Positions 34,495 to 44,204 of a stretch of DNA of 64,000 nt are shown one piece after another. Positions within the stretch are counted from its first letter, which is position 1. Every line of letters starts with the position of its first letter. Under the pieces are notes generated by a model. The model saw only the letters and a list, made by a program, of their open reading frames with translations. It was not told where the DNA came from and searched no databases. This DNA is from Caballeronia temeraria (GTDB taxonomy: Bacteria > Pseudomonadota > Gammaproteobacteria > Burkholderiales > Burkholderiaceae). Where the stretch lies: positions 252,402 through 316,401 of the forward strand of contig NZ_FCOI02000005.1 of assembly GCF_001544795.2 (NCBI RefSeq). Direction: 5' to 3'. The position numbers were made by a program, and so were the translations under genes.

Positions 34495-35523
34495 ATGCTA
34501 GTTCTAGGCATCGAAAGCTCCTGCGACGAAACCGGCCTCGCCCTCTACGACACCGGGCGCGGCCTGCTTTCGCACGCGCTTCATTCGCAGATCGCGATGC
34601 ATCGCGATTACGGCGGCGTCGTGCCGGAGCTGGCTTCGCGCGATCACATCCGCCGGGCGCTGCCGCTGCTGGAGGACGTGCTCGAGCAATCCGGCGCGCA
34701 ACGCAGCGATATCGACGCCATCGCGTTCACGCAGGGACCGGGGCTCGCGGGCGCGCTGCTGGTCGGCGCGAGCATCGCCAATGCGCTGGCGATGGCGTGG
34801 GACAAGCCGACCGTCGGCATCCATCATCTGGAAGGGCATTTGCTGTCGCCGCTGCTCGTCGATGCCCCGCCGCCGTTTCCGTTCGTCGCGCTGCTCGTGT
34901 CGGGCGGACACACGCAGTTGATGCGCGTGACCGATGTCGGCGTCTACGAGACGCTCGGCGAAACCCTCGACGACGCCGCCGGCGAAGCCTTCGACAAAAC
35001 CGCGAAACTGCTCGGCCTCGGCTATCCGGGCGGACCGGAAGTCTCGCGGCTCGCGGAATTCGGCACGCCGGGCGCGGTCGCGCTGCCGCGCCCGATGCTC
35101 CATTCCGGCGATCTCGATTTCAGCTTCAGCGGCCTGAAAACCGCCGTGCTCACGCATAGCCGCAAGCTCGGCAACACCGTCTGCGAGCAGGCGAAGGCCG
35201 ATCTCGCGCGCGGTTTCGTCGATGCCGCGGTGGACGTGCTCGTCGCCAAATCGCTCGCCGCGTTGAAGAAAACCGGCTTGAAGCGGCTCGTCGTGGCGGG
35301 CGGCGTCGGCGCGAACCGGCAGTTGCGCGAGGCGCTGTCGGCGGCGGCGAAAAAGCGTCGCTTCGATGTCCACTATCCCGACCTGTCGCTGTGCACCGAC
35401 AACGGCGCGATGATCGCGCTCGCGGGCGCGTTGCGCCTGTCGCGCTGGCCGGATCAGGCCGTGCGCGACTACGCGTTCACCGTGAAGCCGCGCTGGGATC
35501 TCACGTCGCTCGCGCGCGCCTGA
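34495..35523 (+). CDS. tsaD: tRNA N6-threonylcarbamoyladenosine transferase TsaD
   Basis: A 342-residue ASKHA-fold enzyme that, with TsaB/TsaE, transfers threonylcarbamoyl to A37 of ANN-reading tRNAs. Motifs are [10 protein letters not shown], the metal-binding [15 protein letters not shown], and [12 protein letters not shown], ending in the nucleotide-binding CTDNGAMIA segment. Length and start are standard. Confidence 0.97.
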   Translation: MLVLGIESSCDETGLALYDTGRGLLSHALHSQIAMHRDYGGVVPELASRDHIRRALPLLEDVLEQSGAQRSDIDAIAFTQGPGLAGALLVGASIANALAMAWDKPTVGIHHLEGHLLSPLLVDAPPPFPFVALLVSGGHTQLMRVTDVGVYETLGETLDDAAGEAFDKTAKLLGLGYPGGPEVSRLAEFGTPGAVALPRPMLHSGDLDFSFSGLKTAVLTHSRKLGNTVCEQAKADLARGFVDAAVDVLVAKSLAALKKTGLKRLVVAGGVGANRQLREALSAAAKKRRFDVHYPDLSLCTDNGAMIALAGALRLSRWPDQAVRDYAFTVKPRWDLTSLARA

Positions 35524-35529
35524 GCCTTT

Positions 35530-36156
35530 TCATCGCGGCGGATTGAACGGCTGCACGATCGCCCTGAAGACCGGCAGCGTCTCGCAGCGGTCGCTATGGC
35601 CGATGAGCGCCGGCCAGCGCGTCGAGCTGAACATCTCCGGATGCGCCTCGCGCGCGAAACGCAACGCGCAGGCCACGGCGATATCGGCGTGGCCGATTGC
35701 ATCGCCGAACCAGTAAGGCGTCGCGCGCGCGGCGCGATCCGCTTCCAGCGCATTCAACACGCGCTCGACCTGCCCCGTGCAGCGATCGAGCCACGCCTGC
35801 GATTTCTCCTTGTGCAGCACGCGTTCGTAGACGAGCGCGACGGCTTTGTCGGCGAGGCCCGTCGCGAGCGCGCAGACCTTCAGCGCCTGACGCCGTTCCG
35901 GCCCGCTTGATGCGACCATCGCGCGCGCGTCGCCCGCCTGTTCGTCGAGATAATCGAGGATCATCGTGCTTTCGATGAGCGTATCGCCCGAATCGAGCAC
36001 GAGCGTCGGCACGCGGCACAGCGGGTTGAAGGGCGCGATCTTGTCGGCATCGGAGAACGTCGACCACGGGCGATGCTCGAACGGCATGTCATAGAGCTTC
36101 AGCGCGATGGCGACGCGCCGCACGAAGGGGGAATCGTATTGGCCGATGAGGATCAA
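35530..36156 (-). CDS. glutathione S-transferase family protein
   Basis: A 208-residue cytoplasmic GST. The thioredoxin-like N-terminal domain (LIGQYDSPFVRRVAIALKLYDMPFEH, NPLCRVPTLVLDSGDTLIESTMILDYLDE) has the Ser of the active site and the conserved cis-Pro and Glu-Ser pair. A helical C-terminal domain follows. The start is TTG at 36156 with GGAG 6 bp upstream. It converges with tsaD, 6 bp apart. Confidence 0.9.
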   Translation of the reverse strand: MILIGQYDSPFVRRVAIALKLYDMPFEHRPWSTFSDADKIAPFNPLCRVPTLVLDSGDTLIESTMILDYLDEQAGDARAMVASSGPERRQALKVCALATGLADKAVALVYERVLHKEKSQAWLDRCTGQVERVLNALEADRAARATPYWFGDAIGHADIAVACALRFAREAHPEMFSSTRWPALIGHSDRCETLPVFRAIVQPFNPPR

Positions 36157-36195
36157 GGTGCGCTCCGCTGAGTCGTGATGACGTGGACGGCCAGT

Positions 36196-37425
36196 TTAAG
36201 CGCGCGCGGGCCTCGGGAACAACGGCCACGCAAACGACGCGCACACGCCCGCCACGAGCCAGATCATCGGCCAGGAGCCGATCGCGAGCACATGCGGAAT
36301 GGCGAGCGGCGTCACGAAAAAGCCGACGAAGACAGCCGTGTTCGCCATGCCGAGCGCCGTGCCGGCGCGTTCGGCGCCCGCGAGCGTCGCCAGTTCCGTG
36401 TACGCGACGCCGTGCCACGCCGACACACACACGCCCGCGAGAATCAGCATCGCCGCCAGCAGGACGGGCGCATGAGCAGCGCCGAACGCCGTCGCGATGC
36501 CGAGCGCGACGAACGACGCGCACGCCGCGATCGTCGATACGCGCAGATACGCGCGGCGATTGCCATGACGGTCGGTGTGGCGGCCGCTCCAGACGCGCAT
36601 CGCGATGGCGCCCGTCTGGAGCGCGGCCATCGTCGCGCTGATCGCGCCCACGCCGAAGCGCGCGGCATCGTGCATGAAGATGGTCGCGAAGCTCAACACC
36701 GCGAACTGCGGCACGCACAACACGCCGATCCCGAGCACGACGCGCCAGACCAGCGCGTTCTTCAGCGGCGCGGCGCCTTCGCTCCGGATCGCCCGAGCAT
36801 GGGTTCCGGGCGGCTCGTGCAGCCAGCGCCAGGCGAACACGCCGGATAGCGCGCACATCGCGGCGAGCACGCCGAACACCGCGCCGAATCCATGCGACGA
36901 CGCGAGCCACGGCAGCAACGCCGCGCCGATGCCGCCGCCCAACGGCACGGCCGTCTGCCGGATGCTCATCGCGAGGCCGCGCTCGCCTTCGCCGAACCAC
37001 GCCATCACCGCGCGCCCGCTCGATCCATTGACGCTGCCGCCGAGCAGCCCGAGCGCGCACATCGCGAAGACGAGCCAGCCGAAGCTCGCCGTGGCGGGCG
37101 TCGCGAAGAGCGTCATCGCGATGAGCACGGCTGCCGTCGAAAAAAGACCGGTCAGCAGGACGGGACGATCGCCCCATTTGTCGGTCAGCAGGCCCCACGG
37201 TAATTCGGAGAGCGCCACGCCCAGCCCCAGCGCGCCCAGCACCACGCCCAGATGCCCGTTACTCAGGTGGTAGGCGCTGCGCACCCAGACGGCGGTCGTC
37301 GGGAAGCCGGTCGCCGCCGCGGATACGCTCGCGTTCGCCGCGACGCCGACGCCCAGCACTTTCCATCGATGCGCGCCATCGAGCGCGGACATTCGTTTCG
37401 AGTTCAATACGAGAGGAGCGGCCAT
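36196..37425 (-). CDS. MFS transporter, substrate unknown
   Basis: A 409-residue major facilitator with about 12 membrane helices. The signature loop ELPWGLLTDKWGDRPVLLTGL after TM2 and VWSGRHTDRHGNRRAYLR between TM8 and TM9 are clear. The start at 37425 is tentative; an ATG at 37392 (MSALDGAHRWKV) is possible. It is transcribed divergently from a LysR gene that probably regulates it. Confidence 0.85.
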   Translation of the reverse strand: MAAPLVLNSKRMSALDGAHRWKVLGVGVAANASVSAAATGFPTTAVWVRSAYHLSNGHLGVVLGALGLGVALSELPWGLLTDKWGDRPVLLTGLFSTAAVLIAMTLFATPATASFGWLVFAMCALGLLGGSVNGSSGRAVMAWFGEGERGLAMSIRQTAVPLGGGIGAALLPWLASSHGFGAVFGVLAAMCALSGVFAWRWLHEPPGTHARAIRSEGAAPLKNALVWRVVLGIGVLCVPQFAVLSFATIFMHDAARFGVGAISATMAALQTGAIAMRVWSGRHTDRHGNRRAYLRVSTIAACASFVALGIATAFGAAHAPVLLAAMLILAGVCVSAWHGVAYTELATLAGAERAGTALGMANTAVFVGFFVTPLAIPHVLAIGSWPMIWLVAGVCASFAWPLFPRPARA

Positions 37426-37522
37426 GTTGCAGTCCATCGAAAGAGTTGACTGCGGCCAGTTTGAAGGCTTAGGATCGTCCTGAAAATCGCGAAATTCGCG
37501 ACTTATCGTTCATTTAAACAGG

Positions 37523-38449
37523 ATGGTTAGCGTGTCCCAGACCACCTTCGATCTCGCCGTGCTGCGCAGCTTCGTCGCGGGCGTGGATCTCGGCAGCTTT
37601 GCGAAAGCAGCGGATCGCGTCGGGCGCTCGACGTCCGCCGTCAGCGCTCAGATTCACAAGCTGGAAGAGCAGGCCGGCACGCCGCTCTTTCGCAAGTCGG
37701 GGCGCGGCCTCGCGCTCACCGATGCGGGCGAAGTCATGCTCAATTACGCGCGGCGTCTGGTCGAACTGAACGACGAAGCCGCCGTCGCGGTGCGCGGCGT
37801 CGATCTGGAAGGCTGGATTCGGCTCGGCCTGCAGGAAGACTTCGGCGAAGTCGTGCTGCCCGATGTGCTCGGCCGTTTTGCGCGCGCGCATCCGAAAGTG
37901 CGCATCGAGGCGCGTGTGGCGCGCAATACGGAGTTGCTGGAACGCATCGGCGGCGCTCAGCTCGATCTCGCGCTCGTGTGGGGCGCGGCAGGCGTGCCCG
38001 ACGAGAGTCAGGCGTCGAATCTGCCCGAACCGATCGCTGCGCCGCCGATGCGCTGGATCGCGTCATCGACGGTTCCCTGGCACTTCGACGCCGATGAGCC
38101 TTTGCCGCTCATCGCCTTCGATCGTCCGTGTCTCTTTCACAGCGCGGCGGCGGCGGCGCTCGATCGCGCGGGCATCAAATGGCGTGTGGCATTCACGAGC
38201 CCGAGCCTGTCCGGACTGTGGGCCGCGGCGGCGGCCGGGCTCGGCGTGACGGTGCGAACGAGCTACGGACTGCCGTCGACGGTGCGTCCGCTCGATGGCG
38301 GCGAAGGCGGTCTGCCCGCGCTGCCGTCGATTCCGCTGGCGCTGCATCGCGCGTCGGGCAAGGGATCGCCGCTGGTCGAGCGGTTGGCGTCGCTCGTGGT
38401 GGAATCGGTGCGGGAAGCGCACGTGTCCTCGGAAACGGCGCTCGCATAG
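37523..38449 (+). CDS. LysR-family transcriptional regulator
   Basis: A 308-residue LysR regulator: TFDLAVLRSFVAGVDLGSFAKAADRVGRSTSAVSAQIHKLEEQAGTPLFRKSGRGLALTDAG followed by the periplasmic-binding-like domain (GWIRLGLQEDFGEVVLPDVLGRF). It is divergent from the adjacent MFS transporter with a 97-bp gap, the common LysR arrangement for a regulated neighbour. Confidence 0.92.
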   Translation: MVSVSQTTFDLAVLRSFVAGVDLGSFAKAADRVGRSTSAVSAQIHKLEEQAGTPLFRKSGRGLALTDAGEVMLNYARRLVELNDEAAVAVRGVDLEGWIRLGLQEDFGEVVLPDVLGRFARAHPKVRIEARVARNTELLERIGGAQLDLALVWGAAGVPDESQASNLPEPIAAPPMRWIASSTVPWHFDADEPLPLIAFDRPCLFHSAAAAALDRAGIKWRVAFTSPSLSGLWAAAAAGLGVTVRTSYGLPSTVRPLDGGEGGLPALPSIPLALHRASGKGSPLVERLASLVVESVREAHVSSETALA

Positions 38450-38475
38450 AAAAAGAGCCGGTTCGAAACCGGCTC
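38450..38475 (-). terminator. rho-independent terminator of folE2
   Basis: On the minus strand GAGCCGGTT / AACCGGCTC with a 3-base loop is followed by five T. It may also slow transcripts arriving from the LysR gene on the plus strand. Confidence 0.85.
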
Positions 38476-38495
38476 TCGTTCAGAAGCTCAGACGA

Positions 38496-39302
38496 TCAGG
38501 CGTCGCGGCGCTTGTCGCGCTCGATCACCGCATACGCGCTGTGATTGTGGATCGACTCGAAGTTTTCCGCTTCCAGCGTATAAGCGACGATGCGCGCGTC
38601 CGCGTTCAGGCGCGTGGCGATATCTCGCACGAGGTCTTCGACGAACTTCGGATTTTCATACGCCCGCTCGGTCACGAACTTCTCGTCGGGGCGCTTGAGC
38701 AAGCCCCACAGTTCGCACGACGCCTCTTCTTCCGCGATACGGATCAGATCCTCGACCGGCACCTCTTCAGCCACTTCCGCCGCGATCGTCACGTGCGAGC
38801 GCTGGTTATGCGCGCCGTACTGCGAGATTTGCTTCGAGCACGGACACAGGCTCGTCACCGGCACGAGCACTTTGATCGACATGCGCGTGTCGCCATCGCG
38901 CCGCTCCACGATGAACGTCACTTCGTAGTCCAGCAGGCTTTTCACGCCCGAGACCGGCGCGGTCTTCATCACGAAATACGGCAGCGTCACTTCGATACGG
39001 CCCGCGTGCGCTTCGAGCTTCGCCAGCATCAACGCCAGCATGCCGCGCAGCGCGTGCTGATCGACGGGCAGGCGATTCTCTTCCAGCAACGCAACGAAAC
39101 GCGACATGTGCGTGCCCTTCTGCTCGGCGGGCAGATGAACGTCGAGATTCCATGTACCGACGGTCGGCTTCAGCCCGTCTTCCGTCAACACCGTCAGCGG
39201 ATAACGCACGCCCTTCACGCCGACGCGCTGAATCGCGATCTGACGCGTGTCGGGCGTGCTCTGAACGTCGGGCATCACGAAGGCGGGATTCATCTGATTC
39301 AT
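38496..39302 (-). CDS. folE2: GTP cyclohydrolase FolE2 (type IB)
   Basis: A 268-residue GCYH-IB enzyme converting GTP to dihydroneopterin triphosphate, the first step of folate and queuosine-type pathways. Family marks are [34 protein letters not shown] with the metal-binding Cys, and [33 protein letters not shown]. It works with metals other than zinc, unlike FolE. It lies downstream of dxs on the same strand, with two hairpins in the gap. Confidence 0.95.
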   Translation of the reverse strand: MNQMNPAFVMPDVQSTPDTRQIAIQRVGVKGVRYPLTVLTEDGLKPTVGTWNLDVHLPAEQKGTHMSRFVALLEENRLPVDQHALRGMLALMLAKLEAHAGRIEVTLPYFVMKTAPVSGVKSLLDYEVTFIVERRDGDTRMSIKVLVPVTSLCPCSKQISQYGAHNQRSHVTIAAEVAEEVPVEDLIRIAEEEASCELWGLLKRPDEKFVTERAYENPKFVEDLVRDIATRLNADARIVAYTLEAENFESIHNHSAYAVIERDKRRDA

Positions 39303-39362
39303 TTGTTTTGTCCTTATGCGCCGCGCGTCGCGCGGGACGCGAGCGGTTCGAAACGTTCAAGC

Positions 39363-39432
39363 GCACACGGCGCGGGACGATGCCCGCGCCGTGTGCCAAA
39401 GCGTTGTTGCACGGCGCGCCCCGAGCGCGCCG
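39363..39432. repeat. two tandem strong hairpins between dxs and folE2
   Basis: Hairpin 1 has 14-bp perfect arms, GCACACGGCGCGGG (39363-39376) / CCCGCGCCGTGTGC (39383-39396), with a 6-base loop. Hairpin 2 has 8-bp arms, CGGCGCGC (39412-39419) / GCGCGCCG (39425-39432), with a 5-base loop. Neither has a T-run. They may attenuate read-through or stabilise the dxs mRNA. Confidence 0.7.
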
Positions 39433-39448
39433 TTCGAGCGAAGCGCCG

Positions 39449-41365
39449 TCAGGCGACGCGCTTCGTCAGCTTGCCTGCGTTGGCGCTTTCGATAGCGTCG
39501 ATGAAGCGTTCGCGAATCGACTTGACGATGCCGGCTGCGTCCAGTCCGACGCTCGACAGCAGCTTGGCCGGATCGCCGTGATCGATGAATTCGTCCGGCA
39601 GACCGAGTTGCAGCACGGGCTTCAGGATCGAGCTTGCGAGCAGCGCTTCGACGCATGCGGAGCCCGCGCCGCCCATGATCGCGCCTTCCTCGATCGTCAC
39701 GATGGCGTCGTGCGTCGCGGCCAGTTCGCGCAGCAGATCGGCGTCGACTGGCTTCACGAAACGCATGTTGGCGACGGTCAGATCCAGCGCTTCGGCGGCG
39801 GCGAGCGACGGCGCGACCATCGTGCCGAACGCGCAGATCGCGATGCGCTTGCCCGAGCCGAGCTTCTGCGTCGACTCGCGGCGAATCTCGCCACGGCCGA
39901 CGGGAATCGCGGTCATCTGCTTGACGGTCGCCACGCCCGTACCCGCGCCGCGCGGATAGCGCACGGCCGTCGGGTTCGGCTGCTGGAGCGCCGTGTAGAG
40001 CATCTGACGGCACTCGTTTTCATCCGATGCCGCCATCACCGTCATGTTCGGGATGCAGCGCAGGAACGCGAGGTCATAGTTGCCCGCGTGCGTCGCGCCG
40101 TCCGCGCCGACGAGGCCCGCGCGGTCGATGGCGAATACCACCGGCAGGTTTTGCAGCGCGACGTCGTGGATCAGCTGGTCATACGCGCGTTGCAGGAAGG
40201 TCGAATAGATCGCGACGACCGGCTTCATGCCATCCGCGGCCAGCCCGCCCGCGAAGGTCACGGCGTGCTGCTCGGCAATGCCGACATCGAAATAACGCTC
40301 CGGGAAGCGCTTCTCGAACTCGACCATGCCGGAGCCTTCGCGCATTGCCGGCGTGATGCCGACCACGCGCGAGTCCTGCGCGGCGGCGTCGCACAGCCAC
40401 TCGCCGAACACCTGCGTGTAGGTCTTCTTCGAAGGCGCCGTCGACGGCTTGATGCCCTCGGCCGGATTGAACTTGCCCGGGCCGTGATAGAGCACCGGAT
40501 CGGCCTCGGCAAGCTTGTAGCCCTGGCCTTTCTTCGTCACGACGTGCAGGAATTGCGGGCCGCGCAGTTCCTTGATGTTCTGCAGCGTCGGGATCAGCGA
40601 ATCGAGATCGTGACCGTCGATCGGGCCGATGTAGTTGAAGCCGAACTCTTCGAACAGCGTGGCCGGCACGATCATGCCCTTCGCGTGCTCTTCGAGCTTG
40701 CGCGCGAGATCGAGCACCGGCGGCGCATGGCGCAGCACGCGTTCGACGCCCGCGCGCGCGGCGGCGTAGAAACGGCCCGACATCAGACGCGCGAGATGGC
40801 GATTCAGTGCGCCGACCGGCGGCGAGATCGACATGTCGTTGTCGTTGAGGATGACGAGCAGCGGCACGTCGTCGGCGACGCCTGCGTTGTTCATCGCCTC
40901 GAAGGCCATGCCCGCGGTCATTGCGCCGTCGCCGATCACGGCGATCGAATAGCGGTTGTCACCCTGTAGCTTGTTGGCGATCGCCATGCCGAGCGCCGCC
41001 GAAATCGACGTGCTCGAATGCGCGGTGCCGAAGGTGTCGTATTCGGATTCGACGCGGCGCGGGAAGCCGGAGATGCCGCCGAGCTGGCGCAGCCCGGACA
41101 TGCGGTCGCGGCGGCCGGTGAGGATCTTGTGCGGATACGTCTGATGACCGACGTCCCAGACGATGCGGTCACTAGGCGTATCGAACACATAGTGCAACGC
41201 GATCGTCAGCTCGACCGTGCCCAGATTGGACGACAGATGGCCGCCCGTCTGGGACACGCTGTCGAGCACGTAGGCCCGCAGCTCGTCGGCCAGCGGTTGC
41301 AGTTGGCGACGATCGAGGGCACGCAAATCGGCCGGATCGTCGATGGTTTTCAGCAAGTCGTACAT
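39449..41365 (-). CDS. dxs: 1-deoxy-D-xylulose-5-phosphate synthase
   Basis: A 638-residue thiamine-diphosphate enzyme that condenses pyruvate and glyceraldehyde 3-phosphate, entering the MEP isoprenoid pathway. The transketolase motifs are visible: [36 protein letters not shown] with the ThDP/metal site, [21 protein letters not shown], and [22 protein letters not shown]. It follows ispA by 95 bp on the same strand, an isoprenoid operon. Confidence 0.97.
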   Translation of the reverse strand: MYDLLKTIDDPADLRALDRRQLQPLADELRAYVLDSVSQTGGHLSSNLGTVELTIALHYVFDTPSDRIVWDVGHQTYPHKILTGRRDRMSGLRQLGGISGFPRRVESEYDTFGTAHSSTSISAALGMAIANKLQGDNRYSIAVIGDGAMTAGMAFEAMNNAGVADDVPLLVILNDNDMSISPPVGALNRHLARLMSGRFYAAARAGVERVLRHAPPVLDLARKLEEHAKGMIVPATLFEEFGFNYIGPIDGHDLDSLIPTLQNIKELRGPQFLHVVTKKGQGYKLAEADPVLYHGPGKFNPAEGIKPSTAPSKKTYTQVFGEWLCDAAAQDSRVVGITPAMREGSGMVEFEKRFPERYFDVGIAEQHAVTFAGGLAADGMKPVVAIYSTFLQRAYDQLIHDVALQNLPVVFAIDRAGLVGADGATHAGNYDLAFLRCIPNMTVMAASDENECRQMLYTALQQPNPTAVRYPRGAGTGVATVKQMTAIPVGRGEIRRESTQKLGSGKRIAICAFGTMVAPSLAAAEALDLTVANMRFVKPVDADLLRELAATHDAIVTIEEGAIMGGAGSACVEALLASSILKPVLQLGLPDEFIDHGDPAKLLSSVGLDAAGIVKSIRERFIDAIESANAGKLTKRVA

Positions 41366-41460
41366 CGTCGTCCCATTTTAGGAAAACTGGCGTGATTCGT
41401 TCGGCGCGATTGTTTCGGGTTTGCCCGATCGCGCCGTGGGGTTCGTCACGCGTTCAACAA

Positions 41461-42348
41461 TCAATTCGCCCGGTTCACGACCAGGTCGGCAAGCTCGGCG
41501 AGACGCTGGCCGCGCGCGCCGAACGGCTCGATCGCGGCGTGCGCGTCGCGGCCGAGCTGCGCGGCGAGCTCACGCGATGCATCCAGCCCGATGATCGACA
41601 CATACGTGGGCTTGTCGTGCTGCGCGTCCTTGCCGGCGGTCTTACCGAGCGTGGCGGAATCGGCGGTGACGTCCAGGATGTCGTCGACGACCTGGAAAGC
41701 GAGGCCGATCGCGGCCGCATACTGATCCAGCGACGTCAGCGCGTCGGCGCCCGGATGCTCGCCCGCGAGCGCGCCCATGCGCACCGACGCGCGCAACAAC
41801 GCGCCTGTTTTCTTGCGATGCATCGTCTCGAGTTCGGGGCGCGACAGCTTGCGCCCGACGCTTTCGAGGTCGATTGCCTGCCCGCCTGCCATGCCGAGCG
41901 AACCGCTCGCAACCGCCAGCTCGCGCACGAGCGCGGCTTGCTGGGCATCGTTCAGACCATTGCCCTCGGCCGTCAGCGCGACGAACGCCTGCGATTGCAG
42001 CGCGTCACCGACGAGCAGTGCCGTCGCTTCGTCATATTGGATGTGTACGGTAGGCTTGCCGCGACGCAAGGCGTCGTCATCCATGGCGGGCATGTCGTCA
42101 TGCACCAGCGAATAGACGTGAATCATCTCGAGCGCGGCGCTCGCCGCTTCCACGGCCTGCGCGTTCGCGCCGGTCAGCTCGCCCGCTGCGTGGACGAGCA
42201 GCGGCCGCACGCGCTTGCCGCCGCCCAGCACCGCATAACGCATGGCCTCATGCAAGCGCGCCGGCGCGACATCCGTGCCCGGAAGATAGTGTTCGAGTGC
42301 CGTCTCGACGCGATCGAGCGTCGCGCGCATCCATTGTTCGAAGGTCAT
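41461..42348 (-). CDS. ispA: farnesyl diphosphate synthase (polyprenyl synthetase)
   Basis: A 295-residue short-chain prenyltransferase. The first Asp-rich motif DDMPAMDDD (about residue 84), the upstream GGGKRVRP, and the second motif FQVVDDILDV are present. The start at 42348 overlaps the xseB stop by 4 bp (ATGA). The longer frame to 42765 reads through xseB and is rejected. It makes C15 diphosphate from C5 units, supplied by the pathway that dxs starts. Confidence 0.96.
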   Translation of the reverse strand: MTFEQWMRATLDRVETALEHYLPGTDVAPARLHEAMRYAVLGGGKRVRPLLVHAAGELTGANAQAVEAASAALEMIHVYSLVHDDMPAMDDDALRRGKPTVHIQYDEATALLVGDALQSQAFVALTAEGNGLNDAQQAALVRELAVASGSLGMAGGQAIDLESVGRKLSRPELETMHRKKTGALLRASVRMGALAGEHPGADALTSLDQYAAAIGLAFQVVDDILDVTADSATLGKTAGKDAQHDKPTYVSIIGLDASRELAAQLGRDAHAAIEPFGARGQRLAELADLVVNRAN

Positions 42349-42680
42349 AGGTCGTCGTCCCCGTTGTCGTTCGTGGCTCCGGCACCCTGGGTTGCGCGCT
42401 GTACCTCGGCGGGCAGCGGCTTGAGCGTCTCGCCGTCGAGAACGCGCACCTGCTGCTCGACTTTTTCGAGCTGCTGTTGGCAAAAGCCGACAAGCGCTGC
42501 GCCGCGACGATACGCCGCGAGCGATTCCTCGAGACTCAGCGCGCCCTCTTCCATGCGCGCAACGAGCGATTCGAGTTCTGCGAGCGCCGCCTCGTAGTTT
42601 TCGGGGAGCGGCGTGGGGTCTGCGCGCTGCGCGCCGGCGCCGGTGTGCTCGTCTGCTTCCTGAACAGCGGTCTTCGCCAT
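42345..42680 (-). CDS. xseB: exodeoxyribonuclease VII small subunit
   Basis: A 111-residue XseB: after a variable N-terminus, NYEAALAELESLVARMEEGALSLEESLAAYRRGAALVGFCQQQLEKVEQQV forms the conserved helical hairpin. The MAKTAVQ start at 42680 is chosen as the common one; a longer frame to 42722 exists. Coupled to ispA, as in many proteobacteria. Confidence 0.93.
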   Translation of the reverse strand: MAKTAVQEADEHTGAGAQRADPTPLPENYEAALAELESLVARMEEGALSLEESLAAYRRGAALVGFCQQQLEKVEQQVRVLDGETLKPLPAEVQRATQGAGATNDNGDDDL

Positions 42681-42991
42681 GAATCGTGGATGTGCAATTG
42701 AATTTTTGGAACCAAGTCGCACATTCTACGGCAAAAGCCAAATTTTCGACCCGCATCCCGTTCATGCAGAGCGGCTAACACTGCTTTTCAGGATTGTCCG
42801 TCAAACGTGACGGCGCGCGCCATTCACACGCGATCGCGCAACGATTGCGCGGAACTCTCGCGACAATTTATACCCAAATCAAGACCTTAAGCACCCCAAG
42901 GATACGGATTTCGGTATAATCGCGGGCTCCCTAAATCGAATCTTCGATGGTTGGGTTGTTCACTGCTTTCACGTTTTCATCGGGAGTGGGA
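42681..42991. promoter_or_regulatory. divergent promoter region, xseB operon and Rieske oxygenase gene
   Basis: These 311 bp hold both promoters. TATAAT at 42915-42920 on the plus strand, in the context CGGTATAATCGCGGG common before Burkholderia genes, is a likely -10 for the oxygenase, with a poor -35. No gene is visible. Confidence 0.5.
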
Positions 42992-44098
42992 ATGTCCAAT
43001 CTGAGCAATGCATTGCAGCTGAACGCCATTCATAGTCAGCTGCCAGTCACGGCTTACTTTGACGAAGCGCTTCTTACGCGCGAACTCGACACACTTTTCA
43101 AGCAAGGTCCACGCTATATCGGGCACGAACTCATGGTTCCCGAGGCGGGAAACTATTTCGCGCTTCCGGGCGAAGGCGAAGGGCGCGTGCTCGTCCGTAA
43201 TCAGCAGAACAATATCGAACTGCTGTCGAACGTGTGCCGCCATCGCCAGGCGATCATGCTCAATGGCCGCGGCAGCGCGGACAACATCGTCTGCCCGCTG
43301 CATCGCTGGACCTACGATCTCAACGGTCAACTGCTCGGCGCACCGCATTTCGCGGACAAGCCCTGCCTGAACCTCGGCAAGACTTCGCTGCAGAACTGGC
43401 AAGGCCTGCTCTTCGAATCGGAGGGCCGCAACGTCGCCGCGGATCTCGCGAGGCTTGGCACGGCGAAACACTTCGACTTTTCGGGCTTCATGTTCGATCA
43501 CGTCGAAGTGCACGAGTGCAACTACAACTGGAAGACCTTCATCGAGGTCTATCTGGAGGACTATCACGTCGCGCCGTTCCATCCGGGACTCGGCAGCTTC
43601 GTGTCGTGCGACAACCTCGAATGGGAATTCGGCGACTGGTACAGCGTGCAGACGGTGGGCGTCCACAAGAATCTGGAAAAGCCCGGCAGCCCGACGTACC
43701 GCAAGTGGCACGACGAAGTCCTGCGCTTTCGCAATGGCGCACCGCCCGAATTCGGCGCGATCTGGATGGTGTACTACCCCGGTCTGATGATCGAGTGGTA
43801 TCCGCACGTGCTGGTCGTGTCGTGGCTCATTCCGCAGGGCACGCAGAAGACGACGAACATCGTCGAGTTTTATTATCCGGAGGAAATCGCGCTGTTCGAG
43901 CGTGAGTTCATCGAGGCGGAGCGTGCGGCGTATATGGAAACTGCCCGCGAGGACGATGAAATCGCCGAACGCATGGACGCGGGCCGTCGCGCGCTGATGT
44001 CGCGTGGCGAGAATCAGGTCGGGCCGTATCAAAGCCCGATGGAATCCGGCATGCAGCACTTTCACGAGTTCCTGCGGCATCAACTCGGCGCGATCTGA
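42992..44098 (+). CDS. Rieske-type aromatic ring-hydroxylating oxygenase, alpha subunit
   Basis: A 368-residue oxygenase subunit. The Rieske 2Fe-2S site is CRH (about 82) with CPLHRW (about 102). The mononuclear iron site is in the segment WKTFIEVYLEDYHVAPFHPGL. GGGAGTGGGA lies just before the ATG at 42992. It would hydroxylate or demethylate an aromatic or amine substrate with a separate reductase that is not encoded nearby. The substrate is unknown. Confidence 0.9.
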   Translation: MSNLSNALQLNAIHSQLPVTAYFDEALLTRELDTLFKQGPRYIGHELMVPEAGNYFALPGEGEGRVLVRNQQNNIELLSNVCRHRQAIMLNGRGSADNIVCPLHRWTYDLNGQLLGAPHFADKPCLNLGKTSLQNWQGLLFESEGRNVAADLARLGTAKHFDFSGFMFDHVEVHECNYNWKTFIEVYLEDYHVAPFHPGLGSFVSCDNLEWEFGDWYSVQTVGVHKNLEKPGSPTYRKWHDEVLRFRNGAPPEFGAIWMVYYPGLMIEWYPHVLVVSWLIPQGTQKTTNIVEFYYPEEIALFEREFIEAERAAYMETAREDDEIAERMDAGRRALMSRGENQVGPYQSPMESGMQHFHEFLRHQLGAI

Positions 44099-44127
44099 CA
44101 TAGGCCATTCGGCCAGTGTTACGAAAA

Positions 44128-44156
44128 GGCGGGCTTTCGGGCTCGCCTTTTTGTTT
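44128..44156 (+). terminator. rho-independent terminator of the Rieske oxygenase gene
   Basis: Stem GGCGGGC / GCTCGCC (one G-U pair) followed by TTTTTGTTT, 30 bp after the stop codon. Confidence 0.85.
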
Positions 44157-44204
44157 AGACTAACGGTACAAGTCCTCGCCTATGAGCGACGTTCAGGAGC
44201 CGTC

